A stretch of 64,000 nucleotides of DNA from Amblyomma americanum (lineage: Eukaryota; Arthropoda; Arachnida; Ixodida; Ixodidae). Location: the NCBI RefSeq assembly GCF_052857255.1, contig NC_135507.1:75635850-75699849 (forward strand), given 5' to 3'. Positions 24,364-35,639 of the stretch are shown piece by piece; position 1 is the first letter of the stretch; every line of letters begins with the position of its first letter. A program made the position numbers and the translations under genes. The notes below the pieces were generated by a model that did no database searches, had not been told where the DNA came from, and saw only the letters and a list, made by a program, of their open reading frames with translations.

Positions 24364-24402
24364 TCAGGACCGGCGCGCAGGAATTCTGCGCGCCGGTCCT
24401 GA
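24364..24402. repeat. perfect 17-bp inverted repeat
   Basis: Arms 24364-24380 and 24386-24402 are exact reverse complements around a 5-nt loop (GAATT). The arms are GC-rich within AT-rich surroundings. It could be a residual fold-back. Confidence 0.9.
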
Positions 24403-24762
24403 CAGAAAAGTAGTCCGTTGTTTAAACTTCTCTTGTTACCTAAACAAGAAGCTAATCTCGAGAAAAAAAGTTATCAGCTCTAGATTTTTATACGTGGCTT
24501 GTTTAATAAAGTCATTAAAAAGTTGATTTTGTTTATTATTACGATGGGCCAGCGGAGTAATACAAGCAACGCCGCGGACCGTGGCCCAGTGTTAGCAACT
24601 GCTGTTTTTTTTTTAAGTTGTATCCTACTACAGTTCGAAAGCATTGTACTAAATCCGAGCAAGAATCTTGTCTGGTCTTGTCTTGTGCGCTCAGCTTAGC
24701 TCGGGTTAGTTCGGAGGAGCGCCACACCAGCTGTAGCCAATGGAAGGAGGACGTCGCTCCAT

Positions 24763-25154
24763 CTGCACACTAAACAAATTCTCATCCTTAAGGGTGCAGA
24801 TCAGCTGTCCCCAGGCGAACACCCTTTTGGGTGCTAAAAAGGGTGCAGAGACCAGCACCCTTCAGGAAGGGTGCAAAACATGAAAGTTTAGAGGGCGCGC
24901 ATCAGACCAAGGCTTTTGCTTCATGGGTGCATCAATGTGGAGCACCCTTCCGACATGCATTCGTAGAGGTGTTATAGAAAAATAGTACCCTTTTATGAGG
25001 GTGCAACCATCACATCCTCTAAAGTATCATTAAGTGCACCCTTCCTTAAAGGTGCTGATCTCTGCACCATTTTTAGCACCGAACAACTGGAAAAGGGTGT
25101 TTGTCTCGGGACAGCTGATTTACACCCAAGGGTGAGAAATCGTTTAGTGTGCAG
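24763..25154. mobile_element. palindromic MITE-like element saturated with AGGGTGC
   Basis: The element starts CTGCACACTAAAC and ends with its reverse complement GTTTAGTGTGCAG. The two halves pair over more than 100 bp (for example CAGCTGTCC, ACACCCTTTT and GGTGCAGAGA occur on both sides in inverted order). AGGGTGC or GCACCCT recurs many times throughout. There is no coding frame. A target duplication is not obvious; the right end abuts repeat family C. Confidence 0.8.
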
Positions 25155-25157
25155 GTG

Positions 25158-25483
25158 ATGTAACCTTGTGGCGTCATCACAACCTGCCCACCGGATTGTG
25201 ACCAACCTGGCCACTGTGGCAGATGGCGGTTAAATTAAGATTGGTCGCGAGAGGTTTCTCGGGAAGCGCAAGATCGGTCGCACCATCCCTACGGGTTCGT
25301 GCGATAGAAACAGCCACCTGCCAGTGCAGTGGCGCAACGCTTAACCACTGCGCCAATGGGCTGCTAGTGGTATGAGGACTCGTAGCGATCTGTAGAGAAT
25401 GGCCAATTCTGCATATACGGGTATTAACCCAGTAAAGGTTATCATTCCCTTTAAGGCGGAGCATAAGTGTTCCTCTCTTTGAT
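25158..25483 (-). repeat. dispersed repeat family C, copy 2
   Basis: It aligns end to end with 55478-55790 in the same orientation. Shared blocks include CGTCATCACAAC-TGCCCA, a GGTTG-CAGTT-AATTA-GATTGG region, TATGAGGACTC, AGAATGGCCAATTCTG and AAGGCGGAGC. On the minus strand GGCGCAGTGGTTAAGCG resembles an RNA polymerase III A box. Confidence 0.7.
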
Positions 25484-25959
25484 GAATGAACTCATGCTTT
25501 CGCACGAGTACTCGGTTTACCTCTAACACTTTTCGCAATCGCATCGTAGAACACGTTACTGTCAAATAGATATTTTGAAAGCATGAGCATTGTTTCTGTA
25601 CCGATTTTTCCGCAGTTACACAGTGGAAATCCGAGACCCACATCGACAGTTATCGACGCGCCTGCGCACAAGCTACGCCCGGATAAGCTGCGACGTCAAC
25701 GCAAAATTTCCATGCATAAAACGTGACGACTGGCCGGACGACATTTCACAAGGCAGCTGTGGCGTGAGGAGCACGGACGACACTCCCACTTACCTGGCTT
25801 TCCGGGCTCTACTTTCTCTGCAGGTTGGTGCTTTGAAAATTGCGACATAATTCCGCTAGTTCTGTACTTTAAAGCTGCCACTTTTGCGTGTAAGCGTCTG
25901 CGAAAGACGAATGAAAACATTACAAGAGCGATGTGACTGGCTAATAACTCAGACTAAGA

Positions 25960-27875
25960 GGTTCGAAGCACGCTGGTGCAATGTGAGCAATATTCAAGAA
26001 ATGCTAACTTACAAATTAAAGGTATACCCGTAGAACCGGACGAGGACCTAGCTGAAATCATGGGAAAAATTGTTATTGGCGAAGAAATTTCGGCCTCTGA
26101 CCTTGATGCATGCCATCGCGTTCCTGTGTATGGAAACTCTTCTGCATTTAACATTGTTGCCCAGTTCGTCCTCCGCAAAAAACGCGATGCAGTCCTTCTA
26201 AAAGCGAGAAACAATAAGAACCTTTCTTGTAAACCACTTGGTTTCAAGGAGAAGACAGAGGTATATATTAATGAGCATTTATGCCCTGATCGCAAGCGTT
26301 TGCTAGCACTGGCAATCACTAAGAAAAGTGAGGCAGGATGAAAATTTGGGTCCGTGGAGGTCAAATTTATGCACGGAAAAATGGAAAAGAGCAAAGTGCT
26401 GAAGATCTTGACCGAGGACGTGAAAAAAATGAGCTTAGTCAGTGCTCTAAATCGATGGATCCTCTTGAACATGGACATGTATGATTTGCTTGCTCCGGTA
26501 GCCTTAAACAAGGCTGTCGAGGAACCGAGTCTGAAGATTTTTCATTTGAATTGCCGATCGGTGAACAATAAGAACGATGAAATACAGTCACTTTCGACTC
26601 TTTCAACTTTTCCTTTGAAGTCGTAATGTTTACAGAAACCTGGTATCACGACAAAGCGAACTATTTAATTTCAGAGCACTGTACGCATTTTGCCCTGAAT
26701 AGACCTGACCGCAAAGGTGGCGTTGTTTCAATACTAGTTTTGAATACTTGCACAATTACATGTAATTAGCAGTTCACTTTATCTACTGCCGACTATGAAA
26801 TGCAAACTGTTGAGCATGATCGCGAAGTAAACACTGTTATACCCCCCCCCCCCCCCACCCCGGACGGTAGTTTCTAGAAAAGTCCTTGATATGCTTGAAA
26901 GTCTCTTTGATTATGTATTCACCAATCGACAATCACTGGTCTTAGCGGTAGACGTGAACGTTGACACGCAAAGCGTCTCGACCCGACAAGTTACTAACTC
27001 AGAAATTTCCAATGCAAAAGCTGGCACACTTCTATCAGACATCAGTGACCACATTCAAACTTTCTTTGGCTTTCTTTCATGCTTCAAGGTCCAATTCTGC
27101 CGGACCAACAGTTTGCAGATATGATAACCCTGGAACGCTTCCGAGCTGATATGTGCGCAGCTAGATGGGATTACGTGACGCGCTCAAAAGACGGTGAATG
27201 ACGCATACAGCATGCTGATTAATAAAATAAAGGTTGTGCACGATAAATGCTATTTGGTTCACCGTCTCGCAAACAAAAAGCTAAAAGGCCCTGGATAACG
27301 CAGGACCTACTGCGCAAACTAAAGGTTAAAGAAGAGTTGTTTGCACAGTTTATTCAACCCCGTGATCCATCAAAGCTACAGAAATTTAAGAAATACTGCA
27401 ATTCTCTTAACCGAGAGCTGAAATCCGCGAAGTTTAATTACTACAACAGCACTTTCTCCTCCATGTCTGGCAGAAATGTAAGCGCGAAATGGTGTCAACT
27501 TAATAAACTATTAAACCGGAATCCCAAACCTCCTGTCACCTCAGTAATGAAAGACGGCATAGTCATTAGCGGGGACGATCTCTCAAAAACATTTAATGAA
27601 CATTTTCGAGCATCACAAAAACATTGCTCGCTTCCACCGCACCGACTGCCGGTTACGCTTTGCGAACGCCAACTGTTGCTGAGTCTGTATATATTCCTTT
27701 TCCGCACAACTGAAGCTGAAGTCGTAGCAGTTTTTAATAACCTAAGATGTAGCAGTGCAGAGGACAAAGATGGATTGCGCATAAAACCTTTTAAGTTTAT
27801 TATTGACTTACTTGCTGCTCCGTTAACTCACATTTACAACGTTGCTCTCGCTACTGGGGTCTTTCCGAGTGGGTG
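25960..27875 (+). mobile_element. CR1/Jockey-like LINE, 5' part, decayed
   Basis: The first piece (about 25976-26440) is an ORF1-type nucleic-acid-binding protein (DLDACHRVPVYG, AQFVLRKKRDAVLLKARNNK, VYINEHLCPDRKRLL). Next is an apurinic endonuclease domain: FHLNCRSVNNKNDEI, then a frameshift to MFTETWYHD, and later LSDISDHIQTF, the SDH catalytic signature. From 27247 an open frame of 209 codons covers the connection and start of reverse transcriptase (KRPWITQDLLRKLKVKEELF; NVALATGVFPSG). A C16 run at about 26841 lies within. At 27876 the element is cut by an oppositely oriented LINE and resumes near 29560. Confidence 0.8.
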
Positions 27876-29500
27876 AGTGGGTGGGTGGGTCGGTAGGTCG
27901 GTAGGTCTAAAAAATGCTGGCACATACCCACCGCGAGGGAGTGGCCAAGACACAGGCGGTTAATTGCTGGATACACGAACGTTTTGGCGGGAAAAGGCGT
28001 AGTAATAGCATGTAGACTGATAGATTGGAAGACGCAAGGACCGGGGTCCTGTTAAGTGAAGATCGAAGACGGGACAATGGCTTAATGTGCATAATATTAT
28101 ACAATGCCTGTAATGTTTCAATGTAGTACTGACTGAGAGCGGGAAAAAGAAATTAGAGTGGGAGTCGCTGCGTTTCTTGAAGGAAATTTTGCACAGCAGA
28201 GCGCACACTACTGTCGCTTCGTCCAAGCAAAGAAGCGCCAATGGAAAGAACCACCGCGGAGGACACAGGCAAGCCCCGTTGATGGAATGGAATTTGCAAA
28301 AGACTCTTCCTGAAATGAGAGAAGCGGCGGCAGAAGAGCAGGAAGTGATCTATTGTCTCAGGTTCGGCACAAAAAGGGCACAGTGGGAAACCGCCAGGCC
28401 AGATTTGTGAAGGTAGAAATTTATAAGGGGAACCCGGCAACGCAAACGCGCGAAAGAGACCTCTAGTCTGCGCGAGCGCCAGTCTTTGCTACTCCAAGGA
28501 TGCAGATGATGCTGATATTTGGGAGATGATATAAGAGTCGAGGCAGAAAATTCCCGAAATATTGCGTAGCTGCGAAACCTCATCGCAGCTGTATATGCAC
28601 ACGTTGGCAGGACAGCAACAATTGGGCCGCAGAGAGAGAGACCCTTGCTAAGGAGTCTGCAACCTCATTTAAGTTGAAAGCCCATGTGACCTGGTACCAA
28701 AAGCAACCTTACCGAATTTAGATGAAGCAGAATCAGGAACTTAAAGAGGCGTAATGCCCGAGACGCAGTGGGTGAGGATAATGAAGAGCAAATGGACAGA
28801 GAGTCTGTCATAACCACGACCTGGGAAACGGTAGTTTCTAATTTTCGTAAGGCAAAAATTACTGCTAATAATTCAGTCAGAAAAATTGGAGTGAAGTCAG
28901 GAAGACGGAGAGAAAAAGACCAATTCAGTGAAGGCGAAAAAATTCCCACACCTGCCTTTTCGCGATCCTGCGAGGCATCGGTAGCAATAAGAACATGAGA
29001 GGGAAAGGACCTTAGGTGGTCCTGCAATAGTACCTGAAGAAGCGGGAAGGGCTGCAGCTTTGCATTCGATGGGAAAATGTCATCGAATTCAATCTGGACA
29101 GATGATGAGTTGTTATACATTTGGCGGAAATCTGTGAAATGAATGTTTATGGGATCAAGGGGGAACTGCTCGAAACATCGGCGGAGTATGCAAACTAGAC
29201 CAGGCGGCACTAAAAAAGGCATAAGGTTGACTAAGAAATACTATACTGGAAGCGTGAAGAGGTGAGTCGCACAATTTTAAAAATGTTGGACTGCTAAAAG
29301 GCGAAACCTAGCTGGTAACGATGGGATTCGCGCCTCAAGGTGCAGAACAGCATTGGCGACATAATTTGCAAGCCCCAGACCGAGGCGCAACGCCTCACGC
29401 TCCAACAGCACAAGAGGGCAAAGTTTATAGGCAGGAGCTCCTGAGAATAAAACTGCGCAGGACGGCGACAAGCTGGTCTCGTCGTTGTCATTGTCTTCTT
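27870..29500 (-). mobile_element. RNase-H LINE inserted into the CR1-like LINE
   Basis: The minus strand from 29222 encodes LINE RNase H (VLIATDASQDREKAGVGIFS, LTELLAVIFALRKLE, VVMTDSLSICS, LLLVPGHMGF). A C-terminal Cys/His finger follows (CPFCAEPETIDHFLLFCRRF). The 3' tail, read on the + strand at 27876-27910, is GTGGGT/CGGTAGGT repeats. The 5' end is truncated near 29480. The insertion interrupts the + strand LINE between its GVFPSG segment and the GSVLGPL reverse transcriptase segment. Confidence 0.8.
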
Positions 29501-29559
29501 CGTTAAGCGCCAGCCTCTGAAGACTCCGGGGCCGAAGACCAGTCGTATACTAACGATTT

Positions 29560-30850
29560 CCACTACGTGTGTCACGAAAACTTCTGCCTATACCTCACGA
29601 TTTTTTTTACGGACTCCTATAGTAATAAATTACTTGGCTGTGCCACATATTATTGGCACCTGAGTACTGAGTTTGTTAGTTTCAGTTATGCACTGTCATA
29701 ACCGGTTCATATTTCCTCCGGTGCTTCACAGGATTCCGTTCTAGGACCCCTTTCATTCAGCATTTATATTAACGATATCCTCCAAGGTGTTGCTCAGCTA
29801 AAGTGTTGCTCCAGTTCAGCTTTGTTTTTAAGCGGATGAATGTTTTGTGTAGGCTGAGTTTCTAGTCTTTATTGTCGTGTTTTACTCAGTGATGTGTATT
29901 CTTCTTTTTATGACTAGAGCAGGAGTTGGGAAATGGAGATGAACTTTTGGAAAACGCAAGGTCCTACCGCCATTTCTGCCAATAAATGATTATCCATTCA
30001 TTCCTTAGGAAAACGGTCACAATGACGTTACTAATTAGAAACAACCCTAGAAATTCAAGCACAGACTTGCGGAACACACACACTGGAGAGCGTCCGCGAA
30101 TTTAGATTTCGGTGTAGTATTCTGCTCTAAACAAAGGTGGTATAAACACGTTTACTTTATATGTGCAAAACTACTGAAAAAAAAGGCTACCTAAGAAGAA
30201 CTTTAAAAGATGTGACTACAGCATGAAAATTATACAAGTTTTAAATCTCTGGATAGGCAACTTCTTGAATATGCTTCTGTTGTGTGGTCACCTCATCGTG
30301 CATGTGCGAAGATACACACTAGTCTGTGTAGCAAAAGGCCATCAGATTCATTTTTAAACCGCTAGGATTGCAAAGTTTTTACTTCAAAGCATTACCAAGT
30401 CTTGTCACTCAACTGCTTTTTTCTTTCTTTGTCGTTGTCACTGAATTCACTGGATCATCAACGAACGTGTAATCGGCGCGCCATGCTACACAATATTGTG
30501 CTTAAGCATGCTTGCAGGGCAGCCCCCATTTCATTCGTTAGTAATCACGCATGAGAGATCCGCAGTACTGATTCTTTGAACATTGTACCATTCAGATCAT
30601 TTCCTCATTGTCATAAAATTTCTCCCTTGTCGCACACAGTTGAGATATGGAATAAGCTTCATTGCGACAGCTATACACTGCGCACTTTGCAAAGCAAGCG
30701 CCTAGATATATGTATTACGATTTCCTATTGTTCGCTGTGTATAACTGCTCCTGCAATGTCCCAAATCTGAGACAGCAGTATTTCTTTACAAGTGACTGTA
30801 ATTAAATCACAAACAACAAAATCTTGGAAGCAGTTAAAACCCATCTCTGT
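29560..30850 (+). mobile_element. CR1/Jockey-like LINE, 3' part
   Basis: The reading GSVLGPLSFSIYINDILQGV at about 29733 is the reverse transcriptase motif B region. The C-terminal signature with VEIWNKLHCDSYTLRTLQSK lies at about 30640. Together they show that this is the continuation of the LINE at 25960-27875, with an internal deletion: no YxDD box is evident. Confidence 0.7.
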
Positions 30851-30851
30851 A

Positions 30852-31182
30852 ATCTTTCTCATCCCCGCCGCGGTGGCTCAGTGGTTAGGGCGCTCGACCA
30901 CTGATCCGGAGTTCCCGGGTTCGAACCCGACCGCGGCGGCTGCGTTTTTATGGAGGAAAAACGCTAAGGCGCCCGTGTGCTGTGCGATGTCAGTGCACGT
31001 TAAAGATCCCCAGGTGGTCGAAATTATTCCGGAGCCCTCCACTACGGCACCTCTCTCTTCCTTTCTTCTTTCACTCCCTCCCTTGTCCCTTCCCTTACGG
31101 CGCGGTTCTGGTGTCCAACGATATGAGACAGATACTGCGCCATTTCCTTTCCCCCCAAAACCAAATATATTATCTTTCTCAT
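30852..31182 (+). mobile_element. Ruka-like tRNA-derived SINE, full length, with TSD
   Basis: The body 30863-31171 begins CCCCGCCGCGGTGGCTCAGT (A box) and has GGGTTCGAACCCG (B box) at about 30918. The body continues through GTGCACGTTAAAGATCCCCA and CCGGAGCCCTCCACTACGGC to CCATTTCCTTTCC and an A-rich end. It is flanked by a perfect 11-bp duplication, ATCTTTCTCAT (30852-30862 and 31172-31182). This is the reference copy for the family in this window. It sits in the 3' end of the CR1-like LINE. Confidence 0.95.
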
Positions 31183-32509
31183 AGCTCCCACTTTGTTTCG
31201 GCAATTAACAAATGCATCAGTAATGTCCCACGCCGAATTCCTCTTTCTATTGTTCAGTTAATTTCACCCTAAGTGCGGGCACAGGCGTATACACTGGAAT
31301 AAAGACTCGAGGGGGTTTCCCCAGTTCCAGAGAGCCGTGCGATCGCTCGACGCGTCCGTACGCACGGGCGGATCAATGACACTTTTTTAATTAACCCTCG
31401 CGGATCCTCATAAGCGACAAAGAGCAGCGTCAGTTCGTCTGTCCCCCAAGAGCAAAGCTCCCTAAGCCTTGCGTTCATTTCTTTTATCGCGCGATGCGTT
31501 TTGCATATTGAACGCCCCCGTCCGGTTGTAGCAGGAAGCAGCAAACTTTCGCGAACTGCTGTGCCGTACAACGCGCGCGACAATTAATGAATGAGGCGCG
31601 CGAGCGTCTCGATTCTTCCCGTCGATATTGTTTGCTTCGCGTGACTCCAACGAACGCGCTCGCGTTCGATATGGCTGCTAACCCGTACTCGTACGCGTCG
31701 ACCGGAGAGCAGAAGGAAATGTGCTCAGAGTATACAGACAACCCAAAAGAGTTGATCGTATGCGAGGACGGGTCACGAAGTGGGGTCACGCGATCTTTAA
31801 CGTGATTCGCGATTCGCGCGACGCGCGAAGCAAGCCCTTTTGACGAAGCTAATGAACATGTGCCAGCAGATGTGGAGAGCGTTTGCCGGGGGGTTCAACA
31901 GCGCGCCCCATAATGCCGCACTCGATCGCAGCGGGCTGATTTCGCTGGAAGCCAGTTTCCGCGTTTCTCTTACTCATTTCATCGCTTTCGCTGTTCTGCG
32001 TAGCTGGACGCCGTGTTTACGATTAGTACCCATAGTAACCGACGGCCCCTCAGAGGGCGGGCGGCGCGCGTAGTACAATGGAGCCATCGACCGCTCAGGC
32101 ATGACTGCCATACATTAGCTGATCAACTCCCTGTAATAATGGCGCTCACCAAAATAACGCAAAATGAATCATAATTTTAGTATTTACAAGTAGTAGCGCC
32201 ACCTAGTAGCAAAAACATAGACTATTTTCTTCACAATTTAACAACAAAAAAACACTTTCTTAATTTTTTTTTTGAACATAGGCGGCATATAATTCCGTTA
32301 GATGCAAAAACATTTTGTCACAGGAGTTTGGTCAGGTTGGGAAAGGAGTTCAGTGACTAGAGCCATTGTCAAACTCTCGATACCCGCAGCCCAATGTGCG
32401 GCCAAGACGCGGAGTTTTCGGAAGCCGGCTTGAGGGCCAATCTTTATTATTTGCGCGCATACCGCGCGCACCTATACGCTGGTTGCGATATGTTTAACGT
32501 TTAATCCTC
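31183..32509. other. intergenic with CpG-rich blocks
   Basis: The segment 31300-32090 is rich in CG dinucleotides (GCGCGCGAGCG, TCGATCGCAGCGGG). It has short open frames on both strands without recognised motifs. It may include an unrecognised first exon or a repeat; I cannot decide. Confidence 0.35.
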
Positions 32510-32740
32510 GATAACCGGGGCACTGCTCACAGCGCTGCCGTGAAGACGAAGACTGCGCACGTCCGCAGCGGGCGATTTCTCCATCTTCGAGCACCGTTCT
32601 CGCTTCTTTTTTCGTCTGCTCCGACGCGGCGCGTGTCGTCTGTTACACCGGCGTTGCAGCAGACGACGCGCGGGGGTCGACCGCTAGGTTCGCCAGGGGA
32701 TCACTGTAGACAAGCGGTCGTCATCGACCTCGCCTTGCTC
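32510..32740 (+). promoter_or_regulatory. candidate CpG-rich promoter / non-coding first exon
   Basis: This CG-rich block ends in CTCACG followed by a good splice donor GTACGT at 32741. It lies about 6 kb upstream of the first coding exon of CAPSL and could be its 5' UTR exon or that of another transcript. There is no RNA support. Confidence 0.25.
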
Positions 32741-33869
32741 ACGGTACGTATTTTTGTCTGCCAGCAAAGCGAACTTGTTTTCGCTTTTTCATCCTACATT
32801 GTGCTCGCAAACTTTGTAACGTTGAGAACTAATTGCGTCCTTTTGCACGACGCACCGGAAATTTCTCAAAATCGTAAGGTTTTTGCAACTTTATACCTGC
32901 TACTGCAGTACATTTTGTGTACAATCAGTAACACTGTTCTGCAGACATTTCCCATATCTGCAAAGTAAGATCGCGAATTATCTTTGCAACGATGTGTTAC
33001 ACGTTACAGGAATCCTAAAAAATGTTTGCCAGCTGATCGATGTGGTAAGCAAGCTGAATTGTTGGTCGAAACGGTAATCAGCATGAAATTTAAGCGAGAA
33101 TGAAATGCGGAGCGCAGCCACTGTTATGGATATTTGGAGACGCGTCCATTGAGCTCAGTGCATTAGGACGCGTGCACTAAGCATGACTTAGTTGATAATG
33201 CATACTGCTGCATCTGTCGTTTCTCCACTTAGTTGGTGGTCATGGATGCGTGTACAGAGATCAATGAAAAACAAACCTCGCGAGACAGCGCGTTGTTTAC
33301 TGAGTGGTCAGGCTTCTTTCCCTTTTAATTCACGGTTACTGACCTGATTGTGAAAATTAAGCGCTTAGCCGCGTGCACTTCGTATACAAAAAATGGCTGT
33401 TGGTCACGGAGAGCCTGTGATGCCCGTTTCCTTACACGCAACTGTTATGTTCAACGTGAGCAGCTCTTTGACCCATGAAAAAAGTTACTTTTCACTGATG
33501 ACTGTTCAGAATTCGCCTGGCCCATTTTATATGCTCCAAGTAGCAACAATCAGCAAATACTGTGACATTTTCTTGCAATGACTAGCTTAGCTATCGATAG
33601 CAACGGTACATCGGCTACACTATTGGCAACAACGATGGCAAACATATTGGCTTTCGATTGCAGCATTAAGCTATTGGTAACAATATTGGTCACGACTGTA
33701 GGGTGAGACCAACAGGTACTCCAAAAAGCCAGTACCGATGGCGTATTTCGTTCTTAACGATGACAGACATTGAAAAGCCTGCAGCTTTTTGGCTGCGTAA
33801 TGCACTGCACATTGCGTACGTTTCAGACTGTGTGCGAATTCCCAAGCTTTTAGCTTGTGTAAAATTTAA
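32741..33869. other. intergenic, nothing recognised
   Basis: The stretch is AT-rich with a loose ATTGGCAACAA/ATTGGTAACAA repetition at 33620-33695. No gene or named repeat was seen. Confidence 0.4.
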
Positions 33870-34164
33870 ATGGTTTTTGGGGAAAGGAAATGGCGCAGTA
33901 TCTGTCTCACATCTCGGCAGACACCTGAACCGCGCCATAAGGGAACGGATAAAGGGAGGGACTGACAGAGAAGAAAGGAAGAGAGAGGTGCCGTAGTGGA
34001 GGGCTCCGGAATAATTTCGACCACCTGGGGATCTTTAACGTGTACTGACATCGCACAGCAGACGGGCACCTTTGCGTTTGGCCTCCATCGAAACGCGGCC
34101 GCCGCGGTCGGGTTCGAACCCGGGAACTCCGGATCAGGGCGCTCGTCTACTGATCCGGAGTTCC
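33870..34164 (-). mobile_element. Ruka-like SINE with fold-back head
   Basis: On the minus strand the SINE body is present from the B-box region to the CCTTTCCCC-AAAACCA end. The tRNA head is replaced by a fold-back: GGAACTCCGGATCAG (34123-34137) and its exact reverse complement (34150-34164) flank 12 nt. Confidence 0.85.
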
Positions 34165-34944
34165 AAAAGCGATATGAAAACTTCGTAGAATAACACAAGC
34201 CACGTTTCCTAACATTTTCTTCAATGAAAAACGAAGTTTTAAGCCACTGGAGGGGCCGAAGATATGCTGCAAGTTCACACGCTGCAAACCCTCCTGGTGA
34301 GACAAGATAAACTTGAATGTCGATAGTTCTTTATCAGCAGGATGATGAAACTTTATTAAATTTGGCTGCCGATAAACTGCGTGGGCTCGAGTGTGTGTGA
34401 GCAGTTTTATATGTTTAATAAATAGCTTAACTGTCTAAATCTAGTTGTACAATAGTGAAATACTACTTGAACGAACTTGTGAGACCTGAATCGTTCGCTG
34501 AAGTAGAAATTCGCAGAAAAAAAAAAAAACTGAGCACGCAGTCTCCAGTTTTGGTGAACAGGAACAAATACGAAGCATTAAAGTGGTTCCTAACGGCATT
34601 ATTTCATGAATACTTCACGCATGCACTGTGCAGTCGGCACTTTTGATAAAGTGCAGAGATTTTGTCTGAACTTTTGTAGTTAACACGTCCACTGAACTGA
34701 CGCATTCTGGACAAGAAAACAGTACGTCCGCGCTTCTCAAAATGTTCGTTGAAATTAAGGGACGTCAACGAAAAATTGAAACTGGCCTGTATCGATATTT
34801 TGCCGAGTTGTAATAAAATGCTACTTTCATTGAATAAGGAGCTTTTATAAGCTAGAAAAGGCAAAAAAATTCGGCAGAGACACTTCAGACTGCTTACATG
34901 TAAGAATACGAAAGCATTAAGGTGCCAGATCATGGTACTTTGCA

Positions 34945-35400
34945 GAGTGACTATCAGTCATGACTATGACTAAGAGGCGTGGCTTTGCATAATGTTTGTA
35001 CAAACTCTACGCACCTTACATTACGTTACTTGTAAAGTGTTGAATTATACTACGTTGCACAAGTAAACTGCAGAGTCATGCGTCACTACTATGACTACTT
35101 ACAAAGTGCTGAGTCATTCTACGTTGCAGAAGTAGTGTTGAGTCATGCTGTGTTGCAAAATGACAGTCACGACTACGACTACGAGGCATGACTATGCATG
35201 TTTGTACAAACTCTACACACCTTACGTTACTTGCAAAGTGCTAAGTCATGCAACGTTGCAGAAGTAAACTGCTGATTCATGAGTCATGTATATGACTACT
35301 TGTAAAGTGTTAAGTCACGCTACATGGCAGAGGTAAAGTGCTCAGTCATGCTCCGTGGCAGATTGACTAAGAGTCATGACTGTGACTACGATTCATGACT
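34945..35400. repeat. about 206-bp tandem repeat, two copies plus start of a third
   Basis: GTTTGTACAAACTCTAC recurs at 34994 and 35200. TCATGACTATGACT-like segments recur at about 34955, 35165 and 35375. Within each unit an approximately 70-bp subunit repeats (TACTTGTAAAGTGTTGA..., CTACGTTGCAGAAGTA). The copies are diverged. Confidence 0.8.
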
Positions 35401-35639
35401 TTCAAAGGTCATAGTACGTTACGTTTCGTCATTTATGTCTGCACATGCTCACTTACATGTGTTCTAACATCGTACACCGGCGTTCTGACAGCCTCCAAAT
35501 TTCGTGCCATAAACGGCGGACGGAGGCTTTTGTGCTAATGGGGCATGAGGTGCTTTCGCATTAAAATAAATGAAATATGAGTGTTGCCGCCACCGGCCAA
35601 TTTCGCGATTAAACCGCCGTGCATCAAGTTTTTTTTTTC

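Noticed and set aside
26846..26862. Poly-C run as a possible structural element
   Set aside because: Homopolymer runs (also near 2031 and 62927) are common in this DNA and error-prone; nothing specific supports a function.
30863..30940. Possible tRNA gene (A and B boxes present)
   Set aside because: It continues into a 309-bp SINE body with a target duplication, and the anticodon and acceptor stems do not form.
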